A stretch of DNA of 64,000 bases from positions 118,850,738 through 118,914,737 of the forward strand of contig OX375881.1 of NCBI GenBank assembly GCA_947359465.1, read 5' to 3'. The stretch is from Metellina segmentata. Lineage: Eukaryota > Arthropoda > Arachnida > Araneae > Tetragnathidae. The position numbers and the translations under genes are program-made. Positions 35,904 through 46,570 of the stretch are shown piece by piece. The notes below the pieces were generated by a model. The model was not told the DNA's origin and did no database searches. It saw nothing but the letters and a program-made list of their open reading frames with translations. The first letter of the stretch is position 1. The number at the start of each line of letters is the position of its first letter.

Positions 35904-36457
35904 CAGGGCTCGAAATACCCGGGTACACAGGTGCACTGTGCACATGAAAATAAAATTGTGCACAACCTAATTTTTTCCCGCGCACTGCGTGCACCTAACG
36001 TTAAAAAAAGGAGGGTGAAACGTGTTTTATGTTATTTTGATGTTTGATCAAAATATTAGTATCGACCCCTCTCGCTCTAAAGGAACGTAATTAAAATTCC
36101 TAAATACACACTATGCGAAAACAAAATCTCTGGGCCGTTACGGAGGAAGGTTTACTTGTGCCACTGCCACCAGAACTTTCTGACCACCGAAACATTTTCC
36201 AGATGACTCTGTTGAAGCGACTGTCGTGACAACCGTGCCCCAGAGAAGGGAGAATTTAGATGTTTAAATATTTATATTTACTATCTGCTACTAACCTGTA
36301 AACATATCCATACTCCTCTAATAAAGTAGTTTACATTACATTCATACTCTTATATTACATTTTTTTAAATGTGCACCTAAAATATAACCTGTTCCCCTAA
36401 TTTAAAAACTTATGTGCACAAGGTGCACCTGTATTAAAAAATCTATTTCGAGGCCTG
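35904..36457. mobile_element. hAT MITE, second copy
   Basis: Starts CAGGGCTCGAAATACCC and ends TATTTCGAGGCCTG. Flanks GTTTAGTT (35896-35903) and GTTTATTT (36458-36465) are an 8-bp duplication with one mismatch. The interior aligns by eye with 3072-3608 (CTCTAAAGGAACGTAATTAA and CAGAACTTTC blocks), and the subterminal GTGCACCT motifs are conserved. Confidence 0.87.
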
Positions 36458-36654
36458 GTTTATTTAGTTGGTGTTCGAGTGTCGAGTGCTAAAGATGATA
36501 TAGAGCGAAGCTGAATCGAGCAATAAATGTTGCTACAATTCGTATCATGGAAGAAGATATTATAAATAAAAAGAAGAGAAAATACGAGAATGAATTCGTC
36601 GAAGCGATTTGCCAGGAGCTTCCATTGTGCTTCTTAGAGAACTCGTTGCTGAAG

Positions 36655-37081
<427 letters not shown>

Positions 37082-37219
37082 TAGAAAAGAAACATATTGT
37101 CAAGTTCATTCATTAATGAAGATTGGCTGAAAAAGCAGTTACATGGTTAACATTTTAGAAAAACTTAAAAAGCTTTTAAGAATAAGCTGATACCTTGACA
37201 AGGAGAATTAAACAAAAAC

Positions 37220-37730
37220 AACAGACATGTTCTCGTGCTTTTCAGAATTTACTAAAGAAAATAATATAGATTTCTTGTTATTTAAAACATCATTTTTCCC
37301 GTCATATGATAAAATTGGGAGAAAACCTTTCGAAAAGGTTCGAAAATTTTCCAGATAAGGAATTAGGTTGGATACGTGATCCATTTTCGTTTGATATTTT
37401 AAAATCCATTATATCATCAAATGAAAAAGAACAGTTAATTGATGTTTCAAGCGACGAAACCACTGCGCATTCAATTTCAGTCTTTGACTTGCCAAAAATT
37501 TTGGTTATCGATTGGAAACTAATAACGCCGATTTGAATAAAAAGGCAATTAATATTTTGATTAAGTTTGCGTCGACCTACTTATGTTTCAAAATTAGTTG
37601 CCATTAAAGAAAATAACGATCTCGATTGGATCCAGAGGATGACTTGCGGCTTGCGATTTCCAATAAAGATCCGAACATAGAAGCAATCTTGAGGTCTTTG
37701 CAAGAGCTTATCTCACATTGAAAGTATTGC
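37220..37730 (+). pseudogene. hAT transposase C-terminal pseudogene (FAM200/SCAND3-like)
   Basis: In one frame: LSKRFENFPDKELGWIRDPF and EKEQLIDVSSDETTAHSISV. After frame changes come NKKAINILIKFASTYLC, PEDDLRLAISNKDPNIEAIL and a stop. The WI-x-x-PF, EEQLIELSSD-like and DDLRLAISN blocks are the C-terminal region of FAM200/SCAND3-type hAT proteins. Several frameshifts and stops are present. The catalytic part upstream is absent. Confidence 0.8.
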
Positions 37731-37992
37731 GATGTAAAGTTTTTTTTAAGTATATTTCATTAAAAAAATATTTCTATTCATATGCACGTTAATGATAGCA
37801 TTACTTCATAAAATTATGTGTTTTATTCAGTCCTTTAATAAGCCAGAAATGTAAGCGCGAATCCCAAAAATAATTTCATTTTTAACTACATTGACAGTTA
37901 AAATAAACGTCTGTTGTCAATCCAGGGGTCGCGACAAAATAGTGCACAAAATGGGGGGGGGGTCGGCAATGAAAATTGTTTGCGCACCACTG
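37731..37992 (+). mobile_element. 3' end of the hAT element, with terminal repeat
   Basis: The end at 37992 reads, on the complement, CAGTGGTGCGCAAACAATTT, a common hAT TIR, preceded by a G-run and GGGTCGGC. The expected flanking octamer would be GTCTAGGG (37993-38000), but I found no matching 5' end, so the element is truncated on the left. Confidence 0.65.
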
Positions 37993-38442
37993 GTCTAGGG
38001 ACCGCTTAACGATCGCTAAGGCCAAATTCGTTTTGGAAAAATTATAAAAGTTACAATTGAAATATTATTTATTTTTAAAAATCACATTTTTAGGTAACGA
38101 TCATGAGTAAAATTTTCCGCAGATTTCAAATCAGTCGAAATTTTTACTCCACCTTTAACCCTCTGGCTGATTATCCCGCGATTTCCACGGGCAACTCAAA
38201 TGTAGCAAAATTTGCTCATCCCGCGATTTTCGCGGGCAGGTGTTTTTCTATCTTTATTGAGGAGCGCATCCCGCTTTTTCACCGTTTAACCAATGAAATA
38301 AATTACATACAGTGTTAGACGTTAAATTTAGATTTTGGTCAACAGTTGTCGCTAGTCGTCCACTAAATTGCGGCATTTGAAGGTACTTTGTATTTACCGC
38401 TCTAACTTCGCGCCTTTGTTTGGCGCCTTTTTCTAATCAGAA

Positions 38443-39323
38443 ATGTGGCTGCTAGAAAACGTTCAGCGATTGACAGAGTATACAGGGTGGTCCCGAATTC
38501 ATGGTACAAACTTTAATGGTAGGTACAGGACATTGTAACAATGATTTATTGTATAGGAATGTATAGTCGCAAGTGACGCGGTGAGGCGTAAACAGGGGAA
38601 ATAAAAGGAAAGAGAAATGGAGTGATCGGTTGGTATCATTGCCGGTAGAGGGCAGTAGATGTCTAGCCGCTGTTGAACATGATGCATCGCAGTAGGGAAA
38701 AGCGCCATTCACAATTGTGCTGCCGTAGACGATGGGTGACTTTACGTATGCAGAAAAAGCAGACATGCATTACATGTACGGCCGTGCAAATGGTAACGGC
38801 AGAGCTGCGTATACCAGGCATCTTTGAACGTGTACGCCAATCGCTCCACCGACGCTGTCAAGCATGTATCGATACTGGTGGACGCAATTTTGAACAATTA
38901 CTGTAAACATGACACTTGTCAACAACGCTTTCAATAAAATCTTTGTTTTTCCTTTCGGCCGTTATTTCCCCTGTTTTCGCCTCACCGCGTCACTTGCGAC
39001 TATACATTCCTATACAATAAATCATTGTTACAATGTCCTGTACCTACCATTAAAGTTTGTACCATGAATTCGGGACCACCCTGTATATTCCTGATTATTT
39101 ATCAGATTCTGAAAGTGATTTTAGTTTTGATACTGATAGTGATATAGATTTTTCGGACTGCTCCTCAGATAGCGATGAATCTGATCATGATTTAATAAAC
39201 TTGCAAAGCGTTAAGCAGTGGTGCAAAATTGATATGAAGAATATTCCTCCTCCTCCTCCTCCTCCAGTTCCTTTTAGTGGAAATCCGGGAATTACTGTGC
39301 ATATAGCTAACAATAACTTCTGA
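38443..39323 (+). pseudogene. piggyBac transposase N-terminal remnant, split by a mariner MITE
   Basis: From ATG at 38443 the frame runs to the MITE and resumes after it as PDYLSDSESDFSFDTDSDID, an acidic N-terminal stretch. It then reads VKQWCKIDMKNI, a run of seven prolines, and VPFSGNPGITVHI before a TGA at about 39323. The W-C-(x)n-P-rich-F-x-G-x-P-G-I block is typical just upstream of the piggyBac DDE domain, which is missing here. The frame is open across the join if the MITE is ignored. Confidence 0.72.
38481..39085. mobile_element. mariner MITE derived from the 58.3-kb element
   Basis: Flanked by TA on both sides. Bases 38481-38810 match 58301-58630, and 38813-39085 match 59535-59807, with a single difference seen (38954). 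The about 902 bp between are deleted, with AT at the junction. Both about 124-bp terminal inverted repeats are kept. The near identity implies recent movement of the family. Confidence 0.95.
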
Positions 39324-39489
39324 CAGTTTAGTTTCTCATGATAAAAATCTATATAAAAAGTCTTTTCTAGAAAGAAAAAAATGCATATTTCAATTCTCCA
39401 ATATATATAGATTTTTAATATGCAAAAAAAAAAAAATACACGATTTTTGTAGCGATTTTGGTCTACAAATTGAGCAGTCCGAGGGTTAA

Positions 39490-40393
39490 CGATCCAGGAG
39501 AAAGAATAAAAAACTACAGAACTCCAGTAAAACTGTTTTTTTTTGTTTTTTTTTGTTTTTTGTTTGTTTGTTTGTTGAAATTGTTGCTCGGAAAATGAAA
39601 GGGAAAAAATAAATTTAGAATATGTGATCTCCTTATACTGTTGCCATTCAAAGGAAAACAATAATATTAAATGCCAATAAATTAATTTTTAAATGTTCTA
39701 GATTAAATTTTAAAATTTCGGGTTGAACACAAATTTCGCAAAAAATTAGGACTACATATGTATCAAATTTCATTATTGTGCCATAGATTCGTCAGGACGC
39801 TGATTACATACATACACACATAGAAACAGACACACAGAAACACTTCTTTTTATAATAGTAGAGATAGCAATAGAAAGATACAGAAAAGATTATACAATAC
39901 TTCATCAGAGCTTACAAAATGTTGAAAATCTACCTCGTCTACTGCTCTGAGTTTTGAATCTGTTTTTATGGTACTTTCTTTTCTGTAAGATAGCTTGGGC
40001 AACCAGGAAATATGTATGCAGATTCTTTCAAATTCGAATTTTTTCTTGGAATTAAAATTTTTTTTTCCATTATTGGGCAGCTTGCCAAATTGAATAACAT
40101 CTTCCTCCTTGAAATGTTTACTGCAAGTCTTTCCGTGGTCTTCAGTCAAACATTTTTAAGAGTTTCCTATTTTGTTAAACGAAATTCAGTTACATAAATA
40201 CGATAACTGTCAGTAATGTTATGGTAATTCGAGTTGCAAAGGGCATTTTGATTCTACTTTTATTTCAAAGCACTTGGTAATCAAACACGACCGTATCAAC
40301 CATGTGAGAATCGACTGGCAGATAGAATTATAAGCCGCCGATTGGGACGAAGGGTCAAGTGATGACTCCTCTTTTCTCGTTGACCTCGTTAGT
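39490..40393. other. no gene recognised
   Basis: Flanks of the piggyBac insertion, then AT-rich DNA with T-rich (TTTTTGTTT)n tracts at 39535-39575 and a short CACACA stretch near 39810-39845. Confidence 0.4.
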
Positions 40394-40978
40394 GACTCGA
40401 TGTTAGTAACGTTCCGAGGTCCACCCCGAAGGCTCCGAGAGGAGCTCGTCTTTTTGAACATCGATCAGATGACGCTGTATACAACCGAGGTGGCACCCTA
40501 CTTTTCAAACTTCCACGCCAACGTGGAATGTTTCCTTGGATTTATTGGTGGTAGACCATGACTAAGTTCACTCGTTTTTCACTAAGTTGACTCGATGTTG
40601 GTAACGTTCCGAGGTCCACCCCGAAGGCTCCGAGAGGAGCTCGTCTTTTTGAACATCGATCAGATGACGCTGTATACAACCGAGGTGGCACCCTACTTTT
40701 CAAACTTCCACGCCAACGTGGAATGTTTCCTTGGATTTATTGGTGGTAGACCATGACTAAGTTCACTCGTTTTTCACTAAGTTGACTCGATGTTGGTAAC
40801 GTTCCGAGGTCCACCCCGAAGGCTCCGAGAGGAGCTCGTCTTTTTGAACATCGATCAGATGACGCTGTATACAACCGAGGTGGCACCCTACTTTTCAAAC
40901 TTCCACGCCAACGTGGAATGTTTCCTTGGATTTATTGGTGGTAGACCATGACTAAGTTCTCTCCTGCTCTGTTGACCT
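40394..40978 (+). repeat. three tandem copies of a 195-bp unit
   Basis: GACTCGATGTT starts at 40394, 40589 and 40784, exactly 195 bp apart. Copies 2 and 3 look identical, and copy 1 differs slightly at its start. Each unit includes GATCAGATGACGCTGTATAC and GGTGGCACCCTACTTTTCAA, a minus-strand fragment of the SINE core, fused to unrelated sequence with CGAAGGCTCCGAGAGGAGCT. The pattern suggests a nascent satellite grown by unequal exchange. Confidence 0.93.
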
Positions 40979-41162
40979 GCTCCAATGAACCTAGTCTACA
41001 CAAAGGGGAAAAGTAACAACATAATTTTGAATTTAAAAAAGCGTAACATAATGTCTATTTTTTTTCTTCAAGTACATTTTTTTCTCGGTATTGCTCCAAT
41101 CGATATATAGCGCTATTTTTCATGTCCTCTTAGAAGGACGAAGACCGTAGCAGGCCAGTATT

Positions 41163-41458
41163 ATGATAATGGTAATTAACTTCGCACTGTAGCAAAAAAC
41201 AACGGTCTGTTAGGGACGTGTCCAAGGGAAAGTTCCGAGGACAACGACACCACGTCAGTTTGAACCACAGACAGATGACAGATGACGAAGCAACACCTGA
41301 ACTGAAACAGCATTCTCAAAATCTCCACACCACGCCAGCGTGAGGACATTGGATTCCACGAAATGTCTAACGAGCACCAGCCTCCTTTGTACCCGACGGT
41401 ATTGGGTTGAATTCGAACTCTTTTGGTTGCTAGTCCGCTGCTCAAGATCTGGACCGGA
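41163..41458 (-). mobile_element. tRNA-derived SINE, type B
   Basis: The minus-strand head at the right end has GCGGACTAGCAACCAAAAG and a box B-like GAGTTCGAATTC. The core contains a small GACAGAT duplication (41270-41280). The 3' end is GCGAAGTTAATTACC. Confidence 0.82.
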
Positions 41459-41474
41459 GATTTCGACCTACAGT

Positions 41475-42319
41475 TGAATGGCATCGAATTCCGTACTCAT
41501 TCCCCATCTGAATGAATCGAATCCATTTCGTATCAAGACATCCTGGGTTTCTTCGGACCACTCCCCTCGATCCATGTAGCAGAGAGATGTCGCTTTTGCC
41601 GAATCCTACGCCGCAGCGGATCCGGTCCCGGGGGCCGATCGCTAAAGTTAATATTTGTAAAAAAGAGTCGTTTACACTCGAAATGATTCATTGGAGCCGA
41701 GGGATAATAGGTCAAACCGGGGAAAAAACTCGTTCGCTGAAAATTTAAATTAGATGATTGCCCTTTCATTGGAGTCGATCCTCGAAACGAAATCGAATGG
41801 CTCGATTATTACCAGCTTAATTAATTCTATCGCCGGCGAAAAAAGATAATTTTCGAGAACTCCGAATGTCTCTCTCTTTCTATGTAATTATTTTTTTCTC
41901 TCTCTCAGAGAGATAGTATCTGTTGGTAAAAAGGAGAAAGGAGCAGACGCCGTGGTCCAGTTTCGGATGGAGCGGAATCTGAGGAACCAATTAGACTCGG
42001 GTCTTATCGCAGCGGTCAGCCGGAGTGGACCGTTCACGCTTTTCGAATTACGCCGTTTCGTGTTGCGAGAACCACCTGTTAACGACGCCCCTGGTGGTCA
42101 CGCGAGACGCTGAACCCTGGTGGACGGAAGTGGACCGATCGGTGGAGGATATGCGCTCCGACGATCGATTTGGAATTGAACGAACGAGCCCCAACACCAC
42201 CCGAAATGAGGTCCTTCACCTCTCCCGTGTGTGTTGTGCACTAAAGGAAGCAAAGGAATGTGTTCACCAGAAAAAGGAGCTCGGGTATCCACAAAAAGCT
42301 CCAAAAGGTACTTAAAGGA
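41475..42319. other. GC-elevated single-copy island
   Basis: GC-richer DNA with a TC-rich patch at 41870-41910 and open frames on both strands. The longest (42025-42315 plus) shows no domain I recognise. Confidence 0.35.
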
Positions 42320-42590
42320 ACACTGGATACAAAACACTGGGCTATGGGCGGCGTTCCGGGAGTCATCTAATAGGGAAAGATTCGAGGACAACACCACGTC
42401 ATTTTGAACCACTGTCAGATGACGATGTTGACACACGAGTTGGAACCTCGCTCTCCAAACATCCACGCCAAAGCGAGGACATCTGAGGTCACGACCGATT
42501 CAACATGCATTCTGTGTACTTGTCTCTTGGCTCGTACCTGGTTTTGAACTCGCTACCCTCCAGTTGCTCTTCGTACTGGGCGACCATTAC
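42320..42590 (-). mobile_element. tRNA-derived SINE, type B, lacking its 3' tail
   Basis: Minus strand: GTCGCCCAGTACGAAGAGC (box A region), GAGTTCAAAACC (box B-like), linker with AAGTACACAGAATGCATG, then the core. It ends near GCCCAGTGTTTTG without the usual 3' end. Confidence 0.78.
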
Positions 42591-42654
42591 CTACATGTAT
42601 AATTATGTGCAAAGCTTAAGTAACAGTAAGGTTTTACATTGCATCCACGTGGTG

Positions 42655-42830
42655 GATCGGTTGGGGGTTTATGCCGCATGAGCCATAGTTGACCATGCTG
42701 CAAGACATGCAATGCCAAGCAAGAGACGCAGACAATGAGTTTTACTCACACAAAAGAGGGGAATCGAACTTCGCCTACATCTCTCTGTTTGCTTGTGCAG
42801 AGGGTCACGATAGCCCCTGAAGTGACCTGG
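42655..42830 (-). mobile_element. SINE-like family C, copy 3
   Basis: Minus strand: GGGGCTATCGTGACCCTCTG (possible box A), AAGTTCGATTCCCC (good box B match), a GCATTGCATGTCTTGCAGCA body, and an end at GCGGCATAAACCCCC. This is the copy with the clearest promoter. It directly follows the LINE fragment in the same orientation. Confidence 0.6.
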
Positions 42831-42839
42831 ACGTTGGGA

Positions 42840-43300
42840 ATGACACAGAAGGTACACCAAAACCGTGATGCAAAGCACAATGAAACAAAAAATAAAGCTA
42901 ACGGCGAAAAGTTTTTGAACTTTTTTTTTATAACTACGCCCGCCATCGTCTTCTCAAACATGAGGCGTCTTACAGTCCAATATAGCAGAGAGGTGGCCCC
43001 AGGAAAGTCAAGAGCTCCAAAGGCATTACAAGACCGAACGTTAAACAGGGAGGGGCAACTGAAAAGGTGCTCCCCAGGCATGTGCATAGTATTGCAGAGT
43101 GGGCAGAGTGGATAATCGTCAAGTCCAATCCTAAATAGACAGGCTTGCAAGGAATCATGTCCGCGGTGATGACTCTAAAACACGCAATCCCCTCGACTCT
43201 AGGGAGGAGGGAAAGCTGTGCGCGCTTCGGGTAGTCAAAAATATAAGTCCAAGACTTTCCATCAGCCAACTCTCTAAGAGTAGAAATTCTTTTGTGTCGG
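42840..43300 (-). pseudogene. non-LTR retrotransposon 3' fragment
   Basis: Minus-strand frame: LRELADGKSWTYIFDYPKRA and LLPRVEGIACFRVIT, then a 1-nt frameshift, then GHDSLQACLFRIGLDDYP and CPLCNTMHMPGEHLFSC. The RxxTGHD-x-L block followed by a C-x2-C-x8-H-x4-C zinc-knuckle-like motif marks the extreme C-terminus of many arthropod LINE ORF2 proteins. Reverse transcriptase motifs are not in the window, so this is a 5'-truncated dead copy. The clade cannot be told from this piece. Confidence 0.78.
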
Positions 43301-43448
43301 ATATTTCTTCTGAGAAGTCGCTACTAGGCACGAGATCCTTGGTCTTTGAACTGAAAGGATTACACTGGACTGGGTGCTATTGGACATTAGGATAAGTGGA
43401 AGTTTCATAAAGAGGGGAGGATATCCTTAGTAGTAATCCTTTTCCCTT

Positions 43449-44098
43449 AGGGTCTGCGGTTGCCCAGTTGGAAGGGTAACCGATTAGCAATCGGAGGGTT
43501 GCGACTTGGAAGACAGACGAAAGCTGTCGTGCTGGCATAGGCTGGTGCACGTTAAATCTATCGTGGCCTCAAATGTCCTCACGTCGACGTGGTTTGGACG
43601 TTCGGAGAGTGGGATGCCAACTCAGGTGTCTCCTCGTCATCTGACAGCGGTTCAAAATGAGACATTGACCTAGGATCTTCCCCTTCGTTGTTGATTCCGC
43701 AATGTCGCCAGTCGACCATCCGGTTAGGGCGTTAGCCTCTAGATCGAAAGGTTCCTGGTTCGAATACGGGCCAGTGCATGGATATTTATAAGCGTATGGT
43801 GTAGAGGCGGCTGGTGAACCTTAAATCTGTCGTGGCCGAAAGTCCTCTCGTTGGGTTGGTGTGAAAGTTTGGAGAGTGGGGTGCCAGCTCAGGTGTTGCC
43901 TCGTCATCTGACCGTGGTTAAAAATTACGTGGTGCTGTCCTCGAATTTTGAGGGATTGATCCTGGACCGTCGGAGCCCGCTGTGTTGCTCTAGTACGACG
44001 TTAATTAAAAATTACCATTACCATGAGCCGGACTGTCGCCAGTAGCCCGTTGCATTGCCCCACACTTCGACGTATATTTAAATATCTACATTGAAATG
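43449..44098 (+). mobile_element. type B SINE split by a type A SINE
   Basis: The 5' part (43449-43712) has GGTTGCCCAGTTGGAAGGGT and ATTAGCAATCGGAGGGTTGC, a lost box B, the B linker and the core. The 3' remainder (about 44025-44098) resumes at GGACTGTCGCCAGTAGCCC and ends near TTCGACGTATATTTAAATA. Confidence 0.82.
43713..44024 (+). mobile_element. type A SINE nested in a type B SINE
   Basis: Head CGACCATCCGGTTAGGGCG, box B GGTTCGAATACGGG, older-subtype CAGTGCATGGAT, core, and an ATTACCATTACC tail. A duplication TGTCGCCAGT (43703-43712 and 44034-44043) lies within the host SINE. This copy has a short deletion after GGACCGTCG. Confidence 0.86.
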
Positions 44099-44897
44099 GG
44101 GTCAGGGCGAGAAGAGAGCGCGCGATTCCACTTAGCTTTGCTGCCAGCCAATCACTTTCGAGGAAATTCTAATCACCGAAAGTGGAAGCAGTCAATTGGA
44201 ATAGCTTAAATGATCGTTTTCTATTATTAAATTTCTATTTACTATTAGTTTGTCCTTAATCTTTGTTGAAAGAATACAACTTAATGCGGATAAACAAGGC
44301 AATAAGTGTAGAACAGAGAAATTACTTACAGGTCATATTTCTACAGTTTTGGGGTCCAAATGATCGCCTTCATCGGAATAGCGCAGCAAATTAATCGTTC
44401 AAGTTAATGGGTTGGAGGTTGTTGACTGGGTCCTTTCGAGACATCTATAATTAAAACAATTTTTAATTTGATATAAAATGAGTTTTTCAATCATGATTCA
44501 ATACAAATAATGTTCTATTAGGATAAACACGCCAGACAGAAAACTCAGATTTTGTTCCCGCTAACCAAATGGTCACCGTCTGAAACTTATATCCGGTTAC
44601 CTTGATATGTAGTTCATCGCCGCTTGAGCAATGTTTGTCTTTTACCTTTACCGACATCGACCCATCAACAATCAAACATTAGGAATACAGTACAAGGAGT
44701 TTTTATAGGCGACATGTTGAAATCGTATTAGAAAAACAAATATTAGCGTAACCGAAAAACATATTAACAAAACGTCCGTAGTGCCATGCACAAGAAGCCT
44801 CCACACAAACATTACCGCCACCTCCATCCTCTTGCTTGACAGGAAAAGCTTCTTATACAAGTCTGCCAGAATCTACCTAACACTAATCCAATGATTT
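44099..44897. other. no gene recognised
   Basis: Two adjoining minus-strand open frames (44487-44860) include a hydrophobic stretch, but the downstream one would need a TTG start and no homology is evident, so no gene is called. Confidence 0.4.
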
Positions 44898-44910
44898 CTT
44901 TTCTAAAACC

Positions 44911-45241
44911 GCCGACCTACCGATATAGTGGTTAAGGTGTTAGCCTCTTGATCGGAAGGTTCCCGGTTCGAATCCGGGTCCGGGCATGGATGTTTGTAAA
45001 CGTATGGTGTAGAGGCGGCTGGTGCACCTTAAATCTGTCGTGGCCGAAAGTCCTCACGTTGGGTTGGCGTGGAAGTTTGGAGAGTGGGGTGCCAGCTCAG
45101 GTGTTGCTTCGTCATCTGACCTTGGTTCAAAATTACGAGGTGTTGTCCTCGGATCTTTCTCTTAAGAGACTGATCCCGGACCGTCTTCAATAGCCCATTG
45201 TGTTGCTCTAGTACGACGTTAACTAAAAAATTACCAATTAC
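44911..45241 (+). mobile_element. young type A SINE, full length
   Basis: 331 bp, starting GCCGACCTACCGATATAGTG with box B GGTTCGAATCC and GGGTCCGGGCATGGATG, then core, GTACGACGTTAACTAAAA and an ATTACCAATTAC tail. A perfect 13-bp duplication CTTTTCTAAAACC flanks it (44898-44910 and 45242-45254). Confidence 0.95.
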
Positions 45242-45266
45242 CTTTTCTAAAACCAATCCAGGAGGT

Positions 45267-45495
45267 AGGTATTTTAATTAACGTCACATTGGAGCACCAC
45301 AGCGGGTTATTTGCGACGGCACGGGATCAACACCTGAGCTTACACACCCTCTACAAACGTCCACACAACACCCACGTGAGGACATTTGAGGCATCGACGG
45401 ATTGGACGTGCTCCAGTCACCCCTTAATACCAATATGGACTTTTGTTCAATTCAATCAAGCAACCCTCCGATTGCTAATCCCCGTGCTCTGTTGC
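45267..45495 (-). mobile_element. type B SINE with an internally deleted core
   Basis: The minus-strand 3' end GTGACGTTAATTAAAATACC is followed by a core from which the GACCGTGGTTCAAAATGACG block has been deleted (CGGGATCAACACCTGAGCT join). The B linker and GATTAGCAATCGGAGGGTTGC at the right are still present. Confidence 0.78.
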
Positions 45496-45499
45496 AAAA

Positions 45500-46142
45500 A
45501 TCGCCCTTTTTGCTCCAGGTTTAATTGGTCCAGTCTTCTGTCATACACTTCGTAGCGTGAGCAGCAGAAGGTGATGCAAGCGAAGAAACCCTTTTTTTCC
45601 ATGCAAGGGTCATAAACAAGCTTTCGTCCCAGAAAGGGAGATTTGGACCATCGCTGCAGAAAGGTTGAACTGCGAATGCAAATGCCTCAATTACTCCGCG
45701 ATGAAAACCGATTCGGGGTAGATTTATGTCCTGATTTGACTTTCAAATGTTCCCGCGATGTCGTCAGGGGAGAGTTTTAATTTTAAACGGTTCCTTTAAA
45801 TTACAGATTCGGAATAAAGCCTCCTGACACTTCTCGGAAAGCGGGATAATGGATCTTTCGAAAGGAGGCCAATGCTGACACCTCGCGAGAGGATCGCTCG
45901 GTAGCCACTCCGTGGGCTTCTTTCCACACGAGGGCCTCCCGGGGACATCACGTTCGACATCTGACGATAACCCCGCGTGGATGATTGCGACATAGGAGTC
46001 ATGTCATTGTTTCAGTTGTCATGACAGCCCAATGCGTTGGATTCAAAGATGAGAGCCAGCAATCCTAATCTAGAAGGTCAAGCATTAAAGATTCGGGTTT
46101 TATTGCGCCATGTTTGGCCAAGCTTCACCAAACACAAGACGG
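45500..46142. other. GC-elevated single-copy island
   Basis: GC-richer stretch between SINEs, without a recognised gene, terminal repeat or RNA motif. Confidence 0.35.
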
Positions 46143-46515
46143 GGCGAGGTAGTATTTTAATTAACGTTGCACTGCAGCAACACAACGGACTATTGGCAAC
46201 GGTTCGGGATCAAACCCGAAGGGAATTAGCCCAGTTGGAAGACCAATGAATTAGCAATCAGAGGGTTGAGAGTTAGAAACTCGATCCAACCAAAATCACA
46301 CACACACTGTAGTGTACATGGTGTACATTGACTCAAATGTCTTCGCGTTGGCGTGGTGTGGGAGTTTGGTGAGGTGGGGTGCCAGCTCACGCATCGTCAT
46401 CTAACCGTGGTTCAAAATGACGTTGTGCTGTACTCGGCTCTTTCGCTTTGGATTTGATCCCGGACCATCGCCTCTAGTACGTTGTGTTGCACCAGTGCGA
46501 CGTTAATTAAAATAT
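46143..46515. mobile_element. inverted pair: SINE 3' fragment and full type B SINE
   Basis: 46143-46226 is a minus-strand 3' fragment (GCAACGTTAATTAAAATAC at its end). 46227-46515 is a plus-strand type B copy with TTAGCCCAGTTGGAAGACC, ATTAGCAATCAGAGGGTTGA, core and GTGCGACGTTAATTAAAATA. Confidence 0.8.
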
Positions 46516-46570
46516 ATCCATACCCTGCTCACTCGACAAGTCAATACGTCGGATATCCGTCGGTAGGGTG

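Larger units (their letters stand above)
38159..39485 (+). mobile_element. piggyBac-like element with TTAA duplication
   Basis: The left terminus is CCCTCTGGCTGATT and the complement of the right terminus is CCCTCGGACTGCTC. TTAA flanks both (38155-38158 and 39486-39489). CCY ends and TTAA duplication are the piggyBac signature. The interior keeps only an N-terminal transposase frame and lacks the DDD catalytic domain, so it is a non-autonomous derivative of about 720 bp plus a nested 605-bp mariner MITE. Related DNA at 50.69 kb keeps an unfilled TTAA at the equivalent site. Confidence 0.85.

Noticed and set aside
39057..39323. An 88-codon protein starting at 39057
   Set aside because: Its first codons are mariner terminal repeat. 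The real frame is the piggyBac remnant that begins before the MITE, so it was annotated as that.
40394..40978. CRISPR-like direct repeats
   Set aside because: The period is 195 bp with no unique spacers, in a eukaryotic transposon context. It is a tandem duplication.
44487..44860. Two adjoining minus-strand frames as a small secreted or membrane protein
   Set aside because: The second frame needs a TTG start, there is no recognisable domain, and the hydrophobic part could be chance in AT-rich DNA.
44948..45193. Possible tRNA genes suggested by box A and box B matches
   Set aside because: The sequences continue into a 250-bp non-tRNA body with duplications, and the acceptor stem does not pair. 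They are SINE heads.
45029..45256. Recurring 60-80 codon frame NVVLEQHNGLLxTVRDQS seen at many places
   Set aside because: It is the minus-strand reading of the SINE core. It recurs only because the SINE recurs, and copies carry different stops.
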